DNA from: Cupriavidus basilensis
GTDB taxonomy: Bacteria > Pseudomonadota > Gammaproteobacteria > Burkholderiales > Burkholderiaceae
Reading direction: 5' to 3'
NCBI RefSeq assembly: GCF_008801925.2
Contig: NZ_CP062803.1
Coordinates: 1,674,001 to 1,738,000 of the forward strand
Length of the DNA: 64,000 bases
The position numbers and the translations under genes were made by a program. Shown piece after piece: positions 35,745-43,395 of the stretch. How positions within the stretch are numbered: the stretch's first letter is position 1; every line of letters begins with the position of its first letter. The notes beneath the pieces are model-generated. The model had not been told where the DNA came from. It did no database searches and saw only the letters and a program-made list of their open reading frames with translations.

Positions 35745-36152
35745 ATGTCCGAACCAATCAGCGGCGGTGCCGCAGCCGGCGTGGCGGGCGCTGCTGCCTT
35801 CAAAGCCTTCGGCGGCCCGGCGGCGGTTGCCGCCGGCGCATCCGGTCTCGCCGCCCTCGTAGTGATGATGATGACTCCACGAAGCCCAAGAGAGTGGGCG
35901 GTAGGGCTGATCTCTACCGTCGTTTCCAGCGTGGCCGGCGGCGCGGCCGTCGTGCAGAAGTTCGGGCTGCAGGCCTGGACGCACGACTACATCGGCCTGG
36001 TGGCGCTGTTCGGCGTTGTATTCGCTTGCGGCCTGCCGGGCTGGGCTATCGTGCGCTGGCTGTTCAACTTCATCGAGCGCCGGCGCGACAAGGACCTGGC
36101 CGAGGTGGCGGGGGAAGTGCGCGACGCGGTGACGAGGGGCAATCATGGCTGA
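35745..36152 (+). CDS. Phage holin-like membrane protein
   Basis: The 135-residue protein has about three hydrophobic segments (GAAAFKAFGGPAAVAAGASG, AVGLISTVVSSVAGGAAVV, YIGLVALFGVVFACGLPGWA) and a charged C-terminus (FIERRRDKDLAEVAGEVRD). It overlaps the endolysin gene by 8 bp. Size, topology and position identify it as the holin that would open the inner membrane for the endolysin. It appears intact. Confidence 0.75.
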   Translation: MSEPISGGAAAGVAGAAAFKAFGGPAAVAAGASGLAALVVMMMTPRSPREWAVGLISTVVSSVAGGAAVVQKFGLQAWTHDYIGLVALFGVVFACGLPGWAIVRWLFNFIERRRDKDLAEVAGEVRDAVTRGNHG

Positions 36153-36684
36153 TGCACTGGTTACCGCTGCGCTGTTGCGCGCCATCATGCCGCTGGCCGG
36201 CGCGCGCGCCGACGCGTTCGCTGCGCCGCTGGCCGCCGCGATGCTGCAGTTCGAGGTCAACACGTCCACGCGCGCGGCTGCGTTCCTCGCCCAGGTTGCG
36301 CACGAGTCCGGGCAGTTGCGCCTGCTGCGCGAGATCTGGGGGCCGACGCCTACGCAGCGCCGGTACGAGGGCAGGGCGGATCTGGGCAACGTCGAGCCCG
36401 GCGACGGCAAGCGGTTCATGGGGCGCGGCCTGATCCAGGTCACCGGGCGGAAGAACTACCTGCTGTGCGGCTTCGGCCTGCACCTGGACCTGCTGACGCA
36501 GCCCGAGCTGCCCGTACACGCGGCGGCGTCTGCCGGCTGGTACTGGCACACGCACAACCTGAACCGCTTTGCCGATGCGGGCGACTTCGTGGGGCTGACG
36601 CGGGCCATCAACGGTGGGATCAATGGCATTGCCGAGCGGCGGGCGTTCTGGGCGAAGGCCAAAACAGTACTGGAGGTTGCATGA
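36145..36684 (+). CDS. Phage endolysin, glycoside hydrolase family 19
   Basis: The 179-residue GH19 chitinase-like muramidase/lysozyme has the catalytic Glu in AAFLAQVAHESGQLRLLRE, the second acid region around RRYEGRADLGN, and the conserved GKRFMGRGLIQVTGRKNY and SAGWYWHTHNLN segments. It would cut peptidoglycan at lysis. No signal peptide is seen, so it depends on the holin. It overlaps both the holin gene and the next ORF (ATGA at 36681). Confidence 0.87.
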   Translation: MADALVTAALLRAIMPLAGARADAFAAPLAAAMLQFEVNTSTRAAAFLAQVAHESGQLRLLREIWGPTPTQRRYEGRADLGNVEPGDGKRFMGRGLIQVTGRKNYLLCGFGLHLDLLTQPELPVHAAASAGWYWHTHNLNRFADAGDFVGLTRAINGGINGIAERRAFWAKAKTVLEVA

Positions 36685-37057
36685 GCGTGCTTTCGAAGGT
36701 TTTGCAGGACTCGCCCGGCAACGGGCTTTCCTTCTGGTGCCCGGGCTGCGGCGCTTCCCACACGATTTAGCATGGCGCCGGGCCTGGCCCGCGCTGGGGC
36801 TGGAAAGGCGATGTCGAGCGCCGACCTTCACGCCCAGCGTGCTGGTGCGAGCTGGTCATCACGTCCAGGGCCATGACGGCGGCGGCTGCTGGTGCGCCTA
36901 CTACGCCGAGCACCCGGACGAAGAGCGCGACTTCGAGTGTGGCGTGTGCCACAGCTTCGTGACGGACGGCCGCATCCAGTTCCTGGGCGACTGCACGCAT
37001 GCGCTGGCCGGCCAGACGGTGCCGCTGGCCGAGTTTCCGGAGGGAGGGGGCTGCTGA
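36681..37057 (+). pseudogene. Phage Cys-rich protein (DUF6527-like), broken by TAG and a frameshift
   Basis: From MSVLSKVLQDSPGNGLSFWC the protein has a CPGCG pair, then TAG at 36768-36770 after GASHTI, then HGAGPGPRWGW, a frameshift near 36815, and PTFTPSVLVRAG...GVCHSFVTDGRIQFLGDCTHALAGQTVPL. The last segment is typical of a small phage zinc-ribbon-like family often found next to endolysin genes. Function is unknown. Confidence 0.6.
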
Positions 37058-37105
37058 CAGGTCCCCGCCTTTTCTCTCAGACCACCATCATTTTTCTCAT
37101 TCCAG

Positions 37106-37125
37106 CCGCCTTCGGGCGGTTTTTT
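37106..37125 (+). terminator. Rho-independent terminator
   Basis: CCGCC-TTCG-GGCGG followed by six T, between the Cys-rich ORF and the HNH-like ORF. Confidence 0.75.
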
Positions 37126-37141
37126 GCATTCTGAGGCCCCA

Positions 37142-37633
37142 ATGGCTGTCACCGATACCCACGAAGAGAAAGAGACGCTCGCCGTCGACGTGCTGCTGCC
37201 GGGGCACGAGGCGCGCACCACCACGCCCCTGTTCCTGCATTCCAAGAAGGCGCTCATCGAGCGCGAGGGCGGGTGCTGCTTCATCTGCGGCGAGACGGCG
37301 GAAGAAAGCGGCCACCTGCTCGAGGCGCACCACCATCCCATCGAGCGCTTGCTGGCCAACATGATCGACTGGGCCAGCGTGGCCACATTCGCGCGCGCCG
37401 GCGCGCTGGGGCCGCACGCGGCCGTCTTCGACTGGGATCGCTTCGACCCGGCCGACCCCTACACCTTCGTTGACGACATGACGGTGAACGGGCTTCTGCT
37501 CTGCAAGGCCCACCACACCGGCAAGGACGAAGGCATCCACGACATGCCGTTCCCGCTCTGGATCGCCCAGAAGTACGCCCGGGAAGGCTACCAATTCACG
37601 CCCACGGAGGTGATTCACCATGCTGATTCTTGA
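37142..37633 (+). CDS. HNH-like phage protein within the lysis cassette
   Basis: 163 residues from ATG 37142 (MAVTDTHEEKETLAVDVLLP). CCFICGET provides a Cys pair, EAHHHPIER the first His cluster, and LLCKAHHTGKDEGIHDMPFP a second Cys-His cluster, the spacing expected of an HNH or zinc-binding nuclease-like fold. Similar proteins occur in lysis regions of Burkholderiales phages. A nuclease role is inferred from the ligand pattern only. The frame is intact and overlaps the Rz-like gene by 14 bp. Confidence 0.6.
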   Translation: MAVTDTHEEKETLAVDVLLPGHEARTTTPLFLHSKKALIEREGGCCFICGETAEESGHLLEAHHHPIERLLANMIDWASVATFARAGALGPHAAVFDWDRFDPADPYTFVDDMTVNGLLLCKAHHTGKDEGIHDMPFPLWIAQKYAREGYQFTPTEVIHHADS

Positions 37634-38129
37634 CGCTATCGGGGCGGCCATCAAAGCCGTGTTCGCCACGCCCGAGCGCATCCTGTGCGCGGCCGTGCTG
37701 ATCATCTTGGCGCTGGCTGGCGGATCGGTCTGCGTCTATCGCGGCGAGCGGGACACGGCGCGCGCTTAGTTGGTGTGGGCCCGGATAGACCTGGTCAAGG
37801 GCAGGGACGACAACCAGACGCTGGCGGACGCGGCGACAAAGCAGAATGCCGCGGTGGCTGACCTGGCGGCGCAGGCCAAGATCTGCGCCTATGCCGCGGC
37901 AAAGGCCGACGCCGAAGCGCAGGCCGCCCAGTCCAAATACACACTGCTGGCCGGCAAGATCCAAGCGCAGACGTCGGGCGCGGATCAATGCGCGTCGCTG
38001 CACGGGTTGTGGCAGACCTTCACGACCGAGCGGCGAAGCTATGAACGGGCAACTTGCGCAAAAACGCAATTTTGCGGCGCAGGCGGCACGCAGCAAAATT
38101 TTGCGAATAATCTGCGCCGCGCTTTGTAG
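37620..38129 (+). pseudogene. Rz-like i-spanin, interrupted by TAG
   Basis: The N-terminal inner-membrane anchor (PERILCAAVLIILALAGGSVCVYR) is followed by TAG at 37767-37769. The same frame then gives a long coiled coil (LVKGRDDNQTLADAATKQNAAV...) to 38129. With the stop read through it would be a normal 169-residue Rz. Its end encloses the start of the Rz1-like gene, the classic nested spanin layout. Confidence 0.7.
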
Positions 38130-38358
38130 TCTCGCCGGCTGCGCCGCCGCGCCGCAGGTGATCGAGAAGCCGGCGGAGGTGAGGGTGCCGGTGGCCGTGC
38201 AGTGTAAGGCGGCCGAGATCCCCGAGCTGGACTGGCCGCTGGCGAAGGTCCCCGCCACCGCTAGCGACTTCGAGTTCCTCTAGGCCGCGCTGGCCGAGCT
38301 TGCGCTGCGCGCGGGCTATGAGGTCAGGCTGAGGGCGACCGTAGCCACCTGCCAGTAG
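38041..38358 (+). pseudogene. Rz1-like o-spanin lipoprotein, interrupted by TAG
   Basis: The start at 38041, inside the Rz-like gene in another frame, leads to a lipoprotein signal with lipobox LAGC (ALCSLAGCAAAPQVIEKPAE). TAG at 38281-38283 interrupts DFEFL|AALAELALRAGYEV; the frame then ends at TAG 38356-38358. Reading through gives 105 residues. Confidence 0.65.
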
Positions 38359-38493
38359 CGATTACTGAAACAGCGTCAGGTCGACGCCGTCTGGCGCTAG
38401 CTTGAGTGTGGCAGCATGGCGCCGCGAGGCGCTACAATTCAGCCCCAGCGCGTTTCGGCGTTGCCACAATACACGCACAGGAGGCATGAAGGC

Positions 38494-38877
38494 ATGGGCG
38501 CTATAGCATGGGCGGCGGCCGTTTTATTCTATTGGCGGTTCGTAAGTGCGCGGGCGGCGCTCATCCTGATAGGGATCCTGGCATTCGGCGTTTTTACATA
38601 TTGGGTCGATCCTGATCAGCAGGCGTGCAATGGCAGAACGTGGTTCTGCGAGTTCGTCCCGGAAAGGGTCGGACGTGTGCCGCCTCCAAAACCGGGGTCA
38701 TGCCCTCCAGTTCAGCCGCTAGACACCCCGATTTTCCAAAGCGAAGCCGCCAACGCCGAAGTTGAGAAGCAGATTCAGGCCGGCGTCTGCCAGCAGACCG
38801 CGATCGACAGGGTTCGGAATGGCTGGAAGGTGCCATATCACCCGGCATTTAGGGGGGTTCCCAAGGTACACCCCTGA
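38494..38877 (+). CDS. Small membrane protein of unknown function
   Basis: 127 residues from ATG 38494, with AGGAGG about 14 bp upstream. Two N-terminal hydrophobic segments (AIAWAAAVLFYW and AALILIGILAFGVFTYWV) lead to a soluble tail with several Cys and Pro (CNGRTWFCEFVPERVGR, GSCPPVQPLDTP). No family is recognised. It follows the lysis cassette. Confidence 0.5.
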   Translation: MGAIAWAAAVLFYWRFVSARAALILIGILAFGVFTYWVDPDQQACNGRTWFCEFVPERVGRVPPPKPGSCPPVQPLDTPIFQSEAANAEVEKQIQAGVCQQTAIDRVRNGWKVPYHPAFRGVPKVHP

Positions 38878-38939
38878 TTCGGATTTGGAGCCGACAGGGG
38901 CGTGGCTGTTGCACACGGCTGGTCACTGCGGTCTTCTTT

Positions 38940-39245
38940 GCGAGTGTAGGTGCTTTGCTGGGTCCCCGAAGAACTCCCGTTCCCAGGCCTCCCGCTCTTC
39001 GATGCACGGCTCGCCACGAATCTCGGCTTGGAATGCCTCCAGTATCTGCGCGTGCGTGGCATGACAGCCAGCACCATAGGCCTTTGCAACTGGTTGGCGC
39101 GCAGCAGCAGGATGTGCAGGCGGTGAATCTCCCAAAGCAGTTCCCGGACCTCGGGGCAGGGGTTGCGCGCGTAGATGGCGCGGCGCTCGGCGGCGGTACG
39201 CTTCGGGTGCTGGTACCGGCCGTCCGGGCCGATAGGAAACTTGGG
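38940..39245 (-). pseudogene. Frameshifted phage-type protein, copy 1 of a duplicated domain
   Basis: The minus-strand frames join as RTAAERRAIYARNPCPEVRE, LLWEIHRLHILLLRANQL, then after a shift near 39085 AYGAGCHATHAQILEAFQAE and EEREAWEREFFGDP. The second part is closely similar to a fragment at 40089-40230 (roughly three-quarters identical over about 39 residues). The family is not recognised. Confidence 0.5.
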
Positions 39246-39479
39246 TGCTATGGCCTACGTCACCTTCGGCGGCACTTCCCTGGCGCCCGCGGCGGTGAGG
39301 CGATGTTTCTCTTGGGTCCGCTCCCAGGTTGGCGAGCGCAGCATCACTTATCCGGCGGGGACTCTTGAGGGGGTGATGAAGACCGGCTTCTCGTCGGTAT
39401 TGCACCAAGGTGTGAAGCACTTCCACAAGCAGGCGCTCTGGTCGGGCAGGTCATCGCGCAGTCACATGAAGCCGCGCAC

Positions 39480-40051
39480 CCGTTCCGGGTTCCGGCACGT
39501 CAGCCAATCATCCCACTCCGCCTGCAGATGATCACGATCATCCGCTTTTCCTTGCCCGGAGCATGGAAGCGGTTGACCAGTGGATGCTCGTCCGAGTCGG
39601 TCGTCAGCATGGTGAAGCTGAGTACCTTGCCGCCGGCCTCGCTAAGCTAGGCGCGCCACAGGCCTGCGAGGGCGAACGCCGGCTCATCCTTCAGTCAGAT
39701 CTTCCAGCCGACTGACTTGAGCTCGGCCTCGTAGTTGGGTTCATAGAACGCGCTGGCCGGCACCAGGCAGGGCTGCCCCTTCTTCCACGAGCCGGAGAAC
39801 GACCGCTTCTCCCCCATCCCCGTCTCCGATCTGGCGTTGGTCGTGTCGAACTTGGCCATGCTGGGTGGGGTGCGCCTTTCGGCGCTATCCCGAACGTGCG
39901 GACCGGCGTCTGGCGGCCGCCGTTGCCGACTATGATCGGCGCGGCATAGTCCGGCCAAGCCTACGGTGGATAGTCGAGCGGAGGCGGGCTCGACGCAATA
40001 GATGTCGCGGAGCAACTGGCGCTGAATAGGGGGGTAGTTGTTCACGCGGCT
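39480..40051 (-). pseudogene. HMCES/YedK-type SOS-associated peptidase, decayed
   Basis: Readable segments on the minus strand are VNNYPPIQRQLLRDIYCVEP, DYAAPIIVGNGGRQTPV, FDTTNARSETGMGEKRSFSG, PASAFYEPNYEAELKSVGWK, then stop TGA at 39695-39697, LKDEPAFALAGLWRA, TAG at 39647-39649, KVLSFTMLTTDSDEHPLVNRFHAPGKEKRMIVII and EWDDWLTCRNPERVRGF. These match HMCES, which crosslinks abasic DNA through Cys2. Here the Met-Cys start is replaced by Ser-Arg codons and at least one frameshift occurs near 39855, so it is inactive. Confidence 0.75.
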
Positions 40052-40088
40052 AGTCCCTCCGGTTTTCCTTGCGAGTGGAAACGTTCTG

Positions 40089-40230
40089 CTAGGGCGAGAA
40101 GAACCCTTTTTCCCAAGCCTCGCACTCTTCGACGCATGGCTTCCAGCGGATCTTGGCTCGGAAAGTCTCCAGGATTTGCATGTGCGACGCGTGACAACTG
40201 CCGCCGTATGCGCGCTGCAGCTGGTTGGGG
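40089..40230 (-). pseudogene. Fragment, copy 2 of the duplicated domain
   Basis: NQLQRAYGGSCHASHMQILE, then TFRAKIRWKPCVEECEAWEK and a stop. It matches the C-terminal half of the gene remnant at 38940-39245; the N-terminal half is missing. The two copies flank the HMCES remnant. Confidence 0.5.
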
Positions 40231-40704
40231 TGTGCCTGGCCACGGGCAAGAGTGGATGGCGTAAGTGAATGCCAAAGGCAATCAGTGCCAACGCTGGCCG
40301 GCATCGTGTGTCACACCAGCGCTGGGACACGCCGTATCGGATGCGGGCATAAAAAGAAGACCGGCCGAGACGGGAGATCCTTGCCGGTCTTGCGCGGAAG
40401 CAGGAGCGCAAAGGGGCACAGCAGATGCCGTGCGGCGCGAATTAAATCAAATTAAAATCTGATATGCAATAAATTTAATTTGTAAAAGTCAGGTGACAAG
40501 ATGTCCTTAAATTCAGTCAAAGCCTGTCATGTGCCGGCTTCTTCATTTTTTGTGGCGTAGTGGGCGAAGCAGCCTTCCGGGCCGCCGCTGGCGTGCGCGG
40601 TAGTGTGGGTCGCCCAGACCGGCACGAACTGCTGGATATCTCGCTGAACGGTGAGTTTGGGGGGAGGCGCAGCGCGGCACTGTCGCCCAGCTATCCGCTA
40701 CGGT

Positions 40705-40885
40705 TTACGGAGTTGGCGCGGGCTTACGGATCTTGCTGTTTCCTGAATCCGCGACATAGACCACGCCGTTGGTCCCACGCTCGTCGGGCTGGGAGAGGTT
40801 GCCGACGTGACGGGCCCATCCTGGGCGCCGATTGCGCCTGTGCCGGCAAGGGTCGTGACCAGGCTTGTGAGCGTTGAGTACGCCG
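40705..40885 (-). pseudogene. NHL-repeat fragment
   Basis: The minus-strand pieces LVTTLAGTGAIGAQDGPVTS and, after a frameshift, VVYVADSGNSKIRK have the pattern of one NHL beta-propeller blade. Nothing else of the parent protein is present. Confidence 0.4.
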
Positions 40886-41145
40886 AAGCTGCGCGCCAGG
40901 CCTGCTGCGATAGGCGGTGTTGGCTGCGCGATGACCTTGGCCCGGATGTTGGATGCATGGAAGCGGTTCATGAGCGAATGCCTGTCCGCTACTCTTGGGG
41001 CAGATCATGATGTACGAGGGAGGATCGCCGATAGTCCGCTGCCTGCAATACCGCTTGCATGACGCGTCAACGATTGCGAAAATCGCGATCGTTTTGGACG
41101 ATGCATGACGAATGCGCGTCGCAACACGGGCTCAAGAAACAACCC

Positions 41146-41568
41146 ATGAAAATAATTGCAACGCTCTTTCTGGCTGTGACAGTCGCCGGCTGCGCAAGCT
41201 CGGCGGCGCCGAACTTCGTGAACGGAAGATACTACATGGCAGGCGATTCGACATGCGAGCGATACAGGGTCCTTTCGCCAAGCCGAATCATGTGCTTTAA
41301 CTCGGACGGTCAGACAACGGGATACAGGGATGCAATGACCGATCAGCAGCTGCAGATGTATCAGTTCAATCAGCAGATGACAGTCCAGCAAATGCAGCAA
41401 CTTAATGCGCAATTGCAGCAGCAAAACCAGCAGATGCAGCAACAGCAGAACGCATGGCGTCAAATGCCGCAATACGTGGCGCCGCAAGCTGCGCCACTGA
41501 CGCCTCAAGACAGCAATCAGATCCGATGCATCAACACTGGGCCGGTTACCAACTGCCGATACTGGTGA
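41146..41568 (+). CDS. Glutamine-rich lipoprotein of unknown function
   Basis: 140 residues from ATG 41146 (MKIIATLFLAVTVAGCASS), a short lipoprotein signal with lipobox VAGC. The mature part begins FVNGRYYMAGDSTCERYRVL and has a long Gln/Met-rich helix (TDQQLQMYQFNQQMTVQQMQ and on), then a Pro-rich tail with two Cys (IRCINTGPVTNCRYW). The frame opens upstream at 41059, but this start fits the signal. Likely outer-membrane anchored; role unknown. Confidence 0.6.
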   Translation: MKIIATLFLAVTVAGCASSAAPNFVNGRYYMAGDSTCERYRVLSPSRIMCFNSDGQTTGYRDAMTDQQLQMYQFNQQMTVQQMQQLNAQLQQQNQQMQQQQNAWRQMPQYVAPQAAPLTPQDSNQIRCINTGPVTNCRYW

Positions 41569-41813
41569 ATGCGGCAAAAACAGGTCCAGACGCGGGCGCT
41601 CCGCTCAACCAGGTTGGTGCGCAGGACGAACCGCTTGAACCCGCACCTCAGGAATTCCTGGTGCGTCTGCATGCGCGACTCCTTCACCGGCTCGCCGTTG
41701 GGGCCGGGGATGTAGAACTGCATGCGATAGATCCTGACATAGGGATCCGGCATGCCACCGCGAACGGCGTGGCGTAGCGCCCGGGCCCATTTCTCTGGAG
41801 CATCGGGTGGCAT
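41517..41813 (-). CDS. Hypothetical protein, second gene of a LexA-box operon
   Basis: 98 residues (MPPDAPEKWARALRHAVRGG...YRMQFYIPGPNGEPVKESRM...EFLRCGFKRFVLRTNLVERS). The C-terminal 17 residues overlap the convergent lipoprotein gene and may not be original, so the protein could be truncated. It lies 72 bp downstream of the gene at 41886-42248 on the same strand. Family not recognised. Confidence 0.4.
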   Translation of the reverse strand: MPPDAPEKWARALRHAVRGGMPDPYVRIYRMQFYIPGPNGEPVKESRMQTHQEFLRCGFKRFVLRTNLVERSARVWTCFCRIHQYRQLVTGPVLMHRI

Positions 41814-41885
41814 GGCGGCAGACGGTAGGGCTACTTCACCGCTGTGGGAACCGTGCGCGCAGCGGCGTCGCCGCCGCCTGGCAGG

Positions 41886-42248
41886 TCACAGGGAACATGC
41901 CGTCTCCTGGCGGGTGGCATAGTGGCGCTCGCCGCGGGTGCGCAGGCAAATCGAGCGAGGACCTGTGAACTGGATGCTGTAGGCAAGCTGGAAGCCTAGC
42001 CAGGCGCCTTGGTAATTGAATGCCAGGCGGTCGATTGTCCATGGCAGCGCCATGATTGCTGCCGTGTCGATGCCGTTCAGGGTAAGCGTGGCGCTGCTGG
42101 CCTGCGCCGCCGCTTCTGCCTCAGGATTCCACGTGTCGGCAATCAGCAGCGGATCGTCCACCGTGATGTGCGCGCAAGGAAAGGGCACGGCGACAGCATC
42201 GGCTGCGCGGCGGTACAGGAAGACGGTTTCCAGATCGCAGGCGAACAT
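41886..42248 (-). CDS. Hypothetical protein preceded by LexA boxes (probable SOS gene)
   Basis: 120 residues (MFACDLETVFLYRRAADAVA...CAHITVDDPLLIADTWNPEAEAA...LTLNGIDTAAIMALPWTIDRLA...). No enzyme motif is seen; it looks like a compact alpha/beta protein. Two LexA-type palindromes lie 17 and 74 bp upstream of the start, so it should be induced by DNA damage. A decayed HMCES gene, another SOS-type gene, lies further downstream on the same strand, and the two may once have formed one operon. Confidence 0.55.
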   Translation of the reverse strand: MFACDLETVFLYRRAADAVAVPFPCAHITVDDPLLIADTWNPEAEAAAQASSATLTLNGIDTAAIMALPWTIDRLAFNYQGAWLGFQLAYSIQFTGPRSICLRTRGERHYATRQETACSL

Positions 42249-42264
42249 GTCTCTCTCATTTGTA

Positions 42265-42280
42265 CTGTATGGATATCCAG
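42265..42280 (-). promoter_or_regulatory. LexA box, proximal
   Basis: CTGTATGGATATCCAG, one mismatch from the symmetric CTGT-N8-ACAG consensus, 16 bp upstream of the start at 42248. Confidence 0.65.
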
Positions 42281-42321
42281 TATAAGAGACGCCGTAAGCC
42301 AGGCGTGGATAGTTGAGTTAA

Positions 42322-42337
42322 CTGTATGGATATACAG
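42322..42337 (-). promoter_or_regulatory. LexA box, distal
   Basis: CTGTATGGATATACAG fits CTGT-N8-ACAG exactly. It is almost identical to the proximal box 57 bp away and similar to the dinB box at 49804-49819. Confidence 0.75.
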
Positions 42338-42420
42338 TGTCCTCGGCGCTGCAACCTCTTTACAGCTCGACCAGCCCGATCCTGGCTACCTGTCGGATTT
42401 CCACGCAACACGTCTCGTTT

Positions 42421-43065
42421 TCAGATGAGGAATTCGACCACCCCACCGTTCAAGTGGTACATCGCTCCGACAATTTTGATTGTTCCATCCTTCTCCATCG
42501 GCGCCAGCACGCTACTTCCGCTTCGTATGGCGTCGATCGTGCGCCGAATATTGGTCTTTGCCACCGCATCGACAAATTCAGCATTCTTGCTGCTTCTGTC
42601 GCCGGAGTACTGCGTTGCTTCCACAGCCGGTCTGATCTTGGCCAAGAGACCGGTCAGGCTTCCCAGTTCGACATGATCAATCGCGCCCTTGATTGCTCCG
42701 CATCCTGTGTGCCCCATCACCAAGATCACTTTAGCGCCGGCCGCCGCGCAGGCGAACTCCAGGCTTCCAATGAGATCCTCATTGAGGATATTGCCCGCGA
42801 TACGCGCGTTGAAGGTGTCTCCAATTCTCGTGTCAAGGATGATCTCGGCCGGGGCTCGGGAGTCAATGCAACTCAAGATCACCGCCGCTGGATACTGCCC
42901 GCCGGCAGTCTCTCTTTTTTGCGCCAGATAATCGTGGGGTAGCATCTTCCCCAAACGGAAACGTCTATTTCCTTGCTTAAGGCTCTCGATAATCTGGTCC
43001 GGTGTCAATTTGTCTCGCGCAGATTTCGATAGCGCCACCGCGTAGGCTGATTCAGCGCCCCCCAT
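42421..43065 (-). CDS. Beta-class carbonic anhydrase, probably exported
   Basis: 214 residues from the first ATG in frame. Zn ligands and the Asp-Arg pair are in ILSCIDSRAPAEIILD, and His/Cys ligands in LVMGHTGCGAIKG. It interconverts CO2 and bicarbonate. The frame remains open upstream and encodes a signal-like stretch ending ALGFAAVGLAGSMGGAESAYA, so the real start is probably upstream of 43065 but no clear ATG is in frame; the N-terminus may be damaged or use a rare start. GC is a little lower than the core genes, fitting its place in an accessory region. Confidence 0.78.
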   Translation of the reverse strand: MGGAESAYAVALSKSARDKLTPDQIIESLKQGNRRFRLGKMLPHDYLAQKRETAGGQYPAAVILSCIDSRAPAEIILDTRIGDTFNARIAGNILNEDLIGSLEFACAAAGAKVILVMGHTGCGAIKGAIDHVELGSLTGLLAKIRPAVEATQYSGDRSSKNAEFVDAVAKTNIRRTIDAIRSGSSVLAPMEKDGTIKIVGAMYHLNGGVVEFLI

Positions 43066-43395
43066 GCTTCCCGCCAGCCCAACGGCGGCGAAGCCGAGCG
43101 CGGTCTTAGCTTGTGGAATAGCGCTAAACCCATGGTATTTGCAGTGAGGTTCCCGAGCTATTGGACCTTGGTCCCACGGCGGGATCCCCGCGTTGTCAGC
43201 ACGAACGTTAACGCTTCGTTTGCGCAGAAGCGGAAACCGGACTTGTATGGAAAGTACTGGGGTGAGACGGCATTTCAGGTCTACGAGCCTGAGAGCGGCG
43301 CGGACATGCCGCTTGAGCTTGCCGCGGCCGCGTCTCGTTTTGGGTACTCAGGAAAATGCACCGCTCATGGTCTCAGCAAGCCGGTGTCGCTGCCA
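43066..43395. other. Gap without a convincing gene
   Basis: It holds the probable N-terminal extension of the carbonic anhydrase (to about 43130, minus strand). The remaining frames, including a 159-codon rightward one from 43111, show no family resemblance or good ribosome site. Confidence 0.4.

Larger units (their letters stand above)
40052..41145. other. Mosaic stretch of pseudogene scraps and A/T-rich DNA
   Basis: Apart from the two fragments listed separately (40089-40230 and 40705-40885), no gene is convincing. Positions 40441-40500 are strongly A/T-rich with repeated AATTAAA/TTTAATTT elements and could hold a promoter or an end of an inserted segment. Confidence 0.5.

Noticed and set aside
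25004..38358. TAG reassigned to an amino acid (alternative genetic code) in the prophage
   Set aside because: Frameshifts and other stops occur in the same genes, genuine TAG terminators are used here too (38356, 33990), and no suppressor tRNA is in the window. Decay is the simpler reading, so it is kept only as a low-probability option in the findings.
40505..40740. ORF starting MSLNSVKACHVPASSFF with in-frame TAG and TGA
   Set aside because: Short, no family resemblance and stops in all readings; it could be a scrap but cannot be supported.
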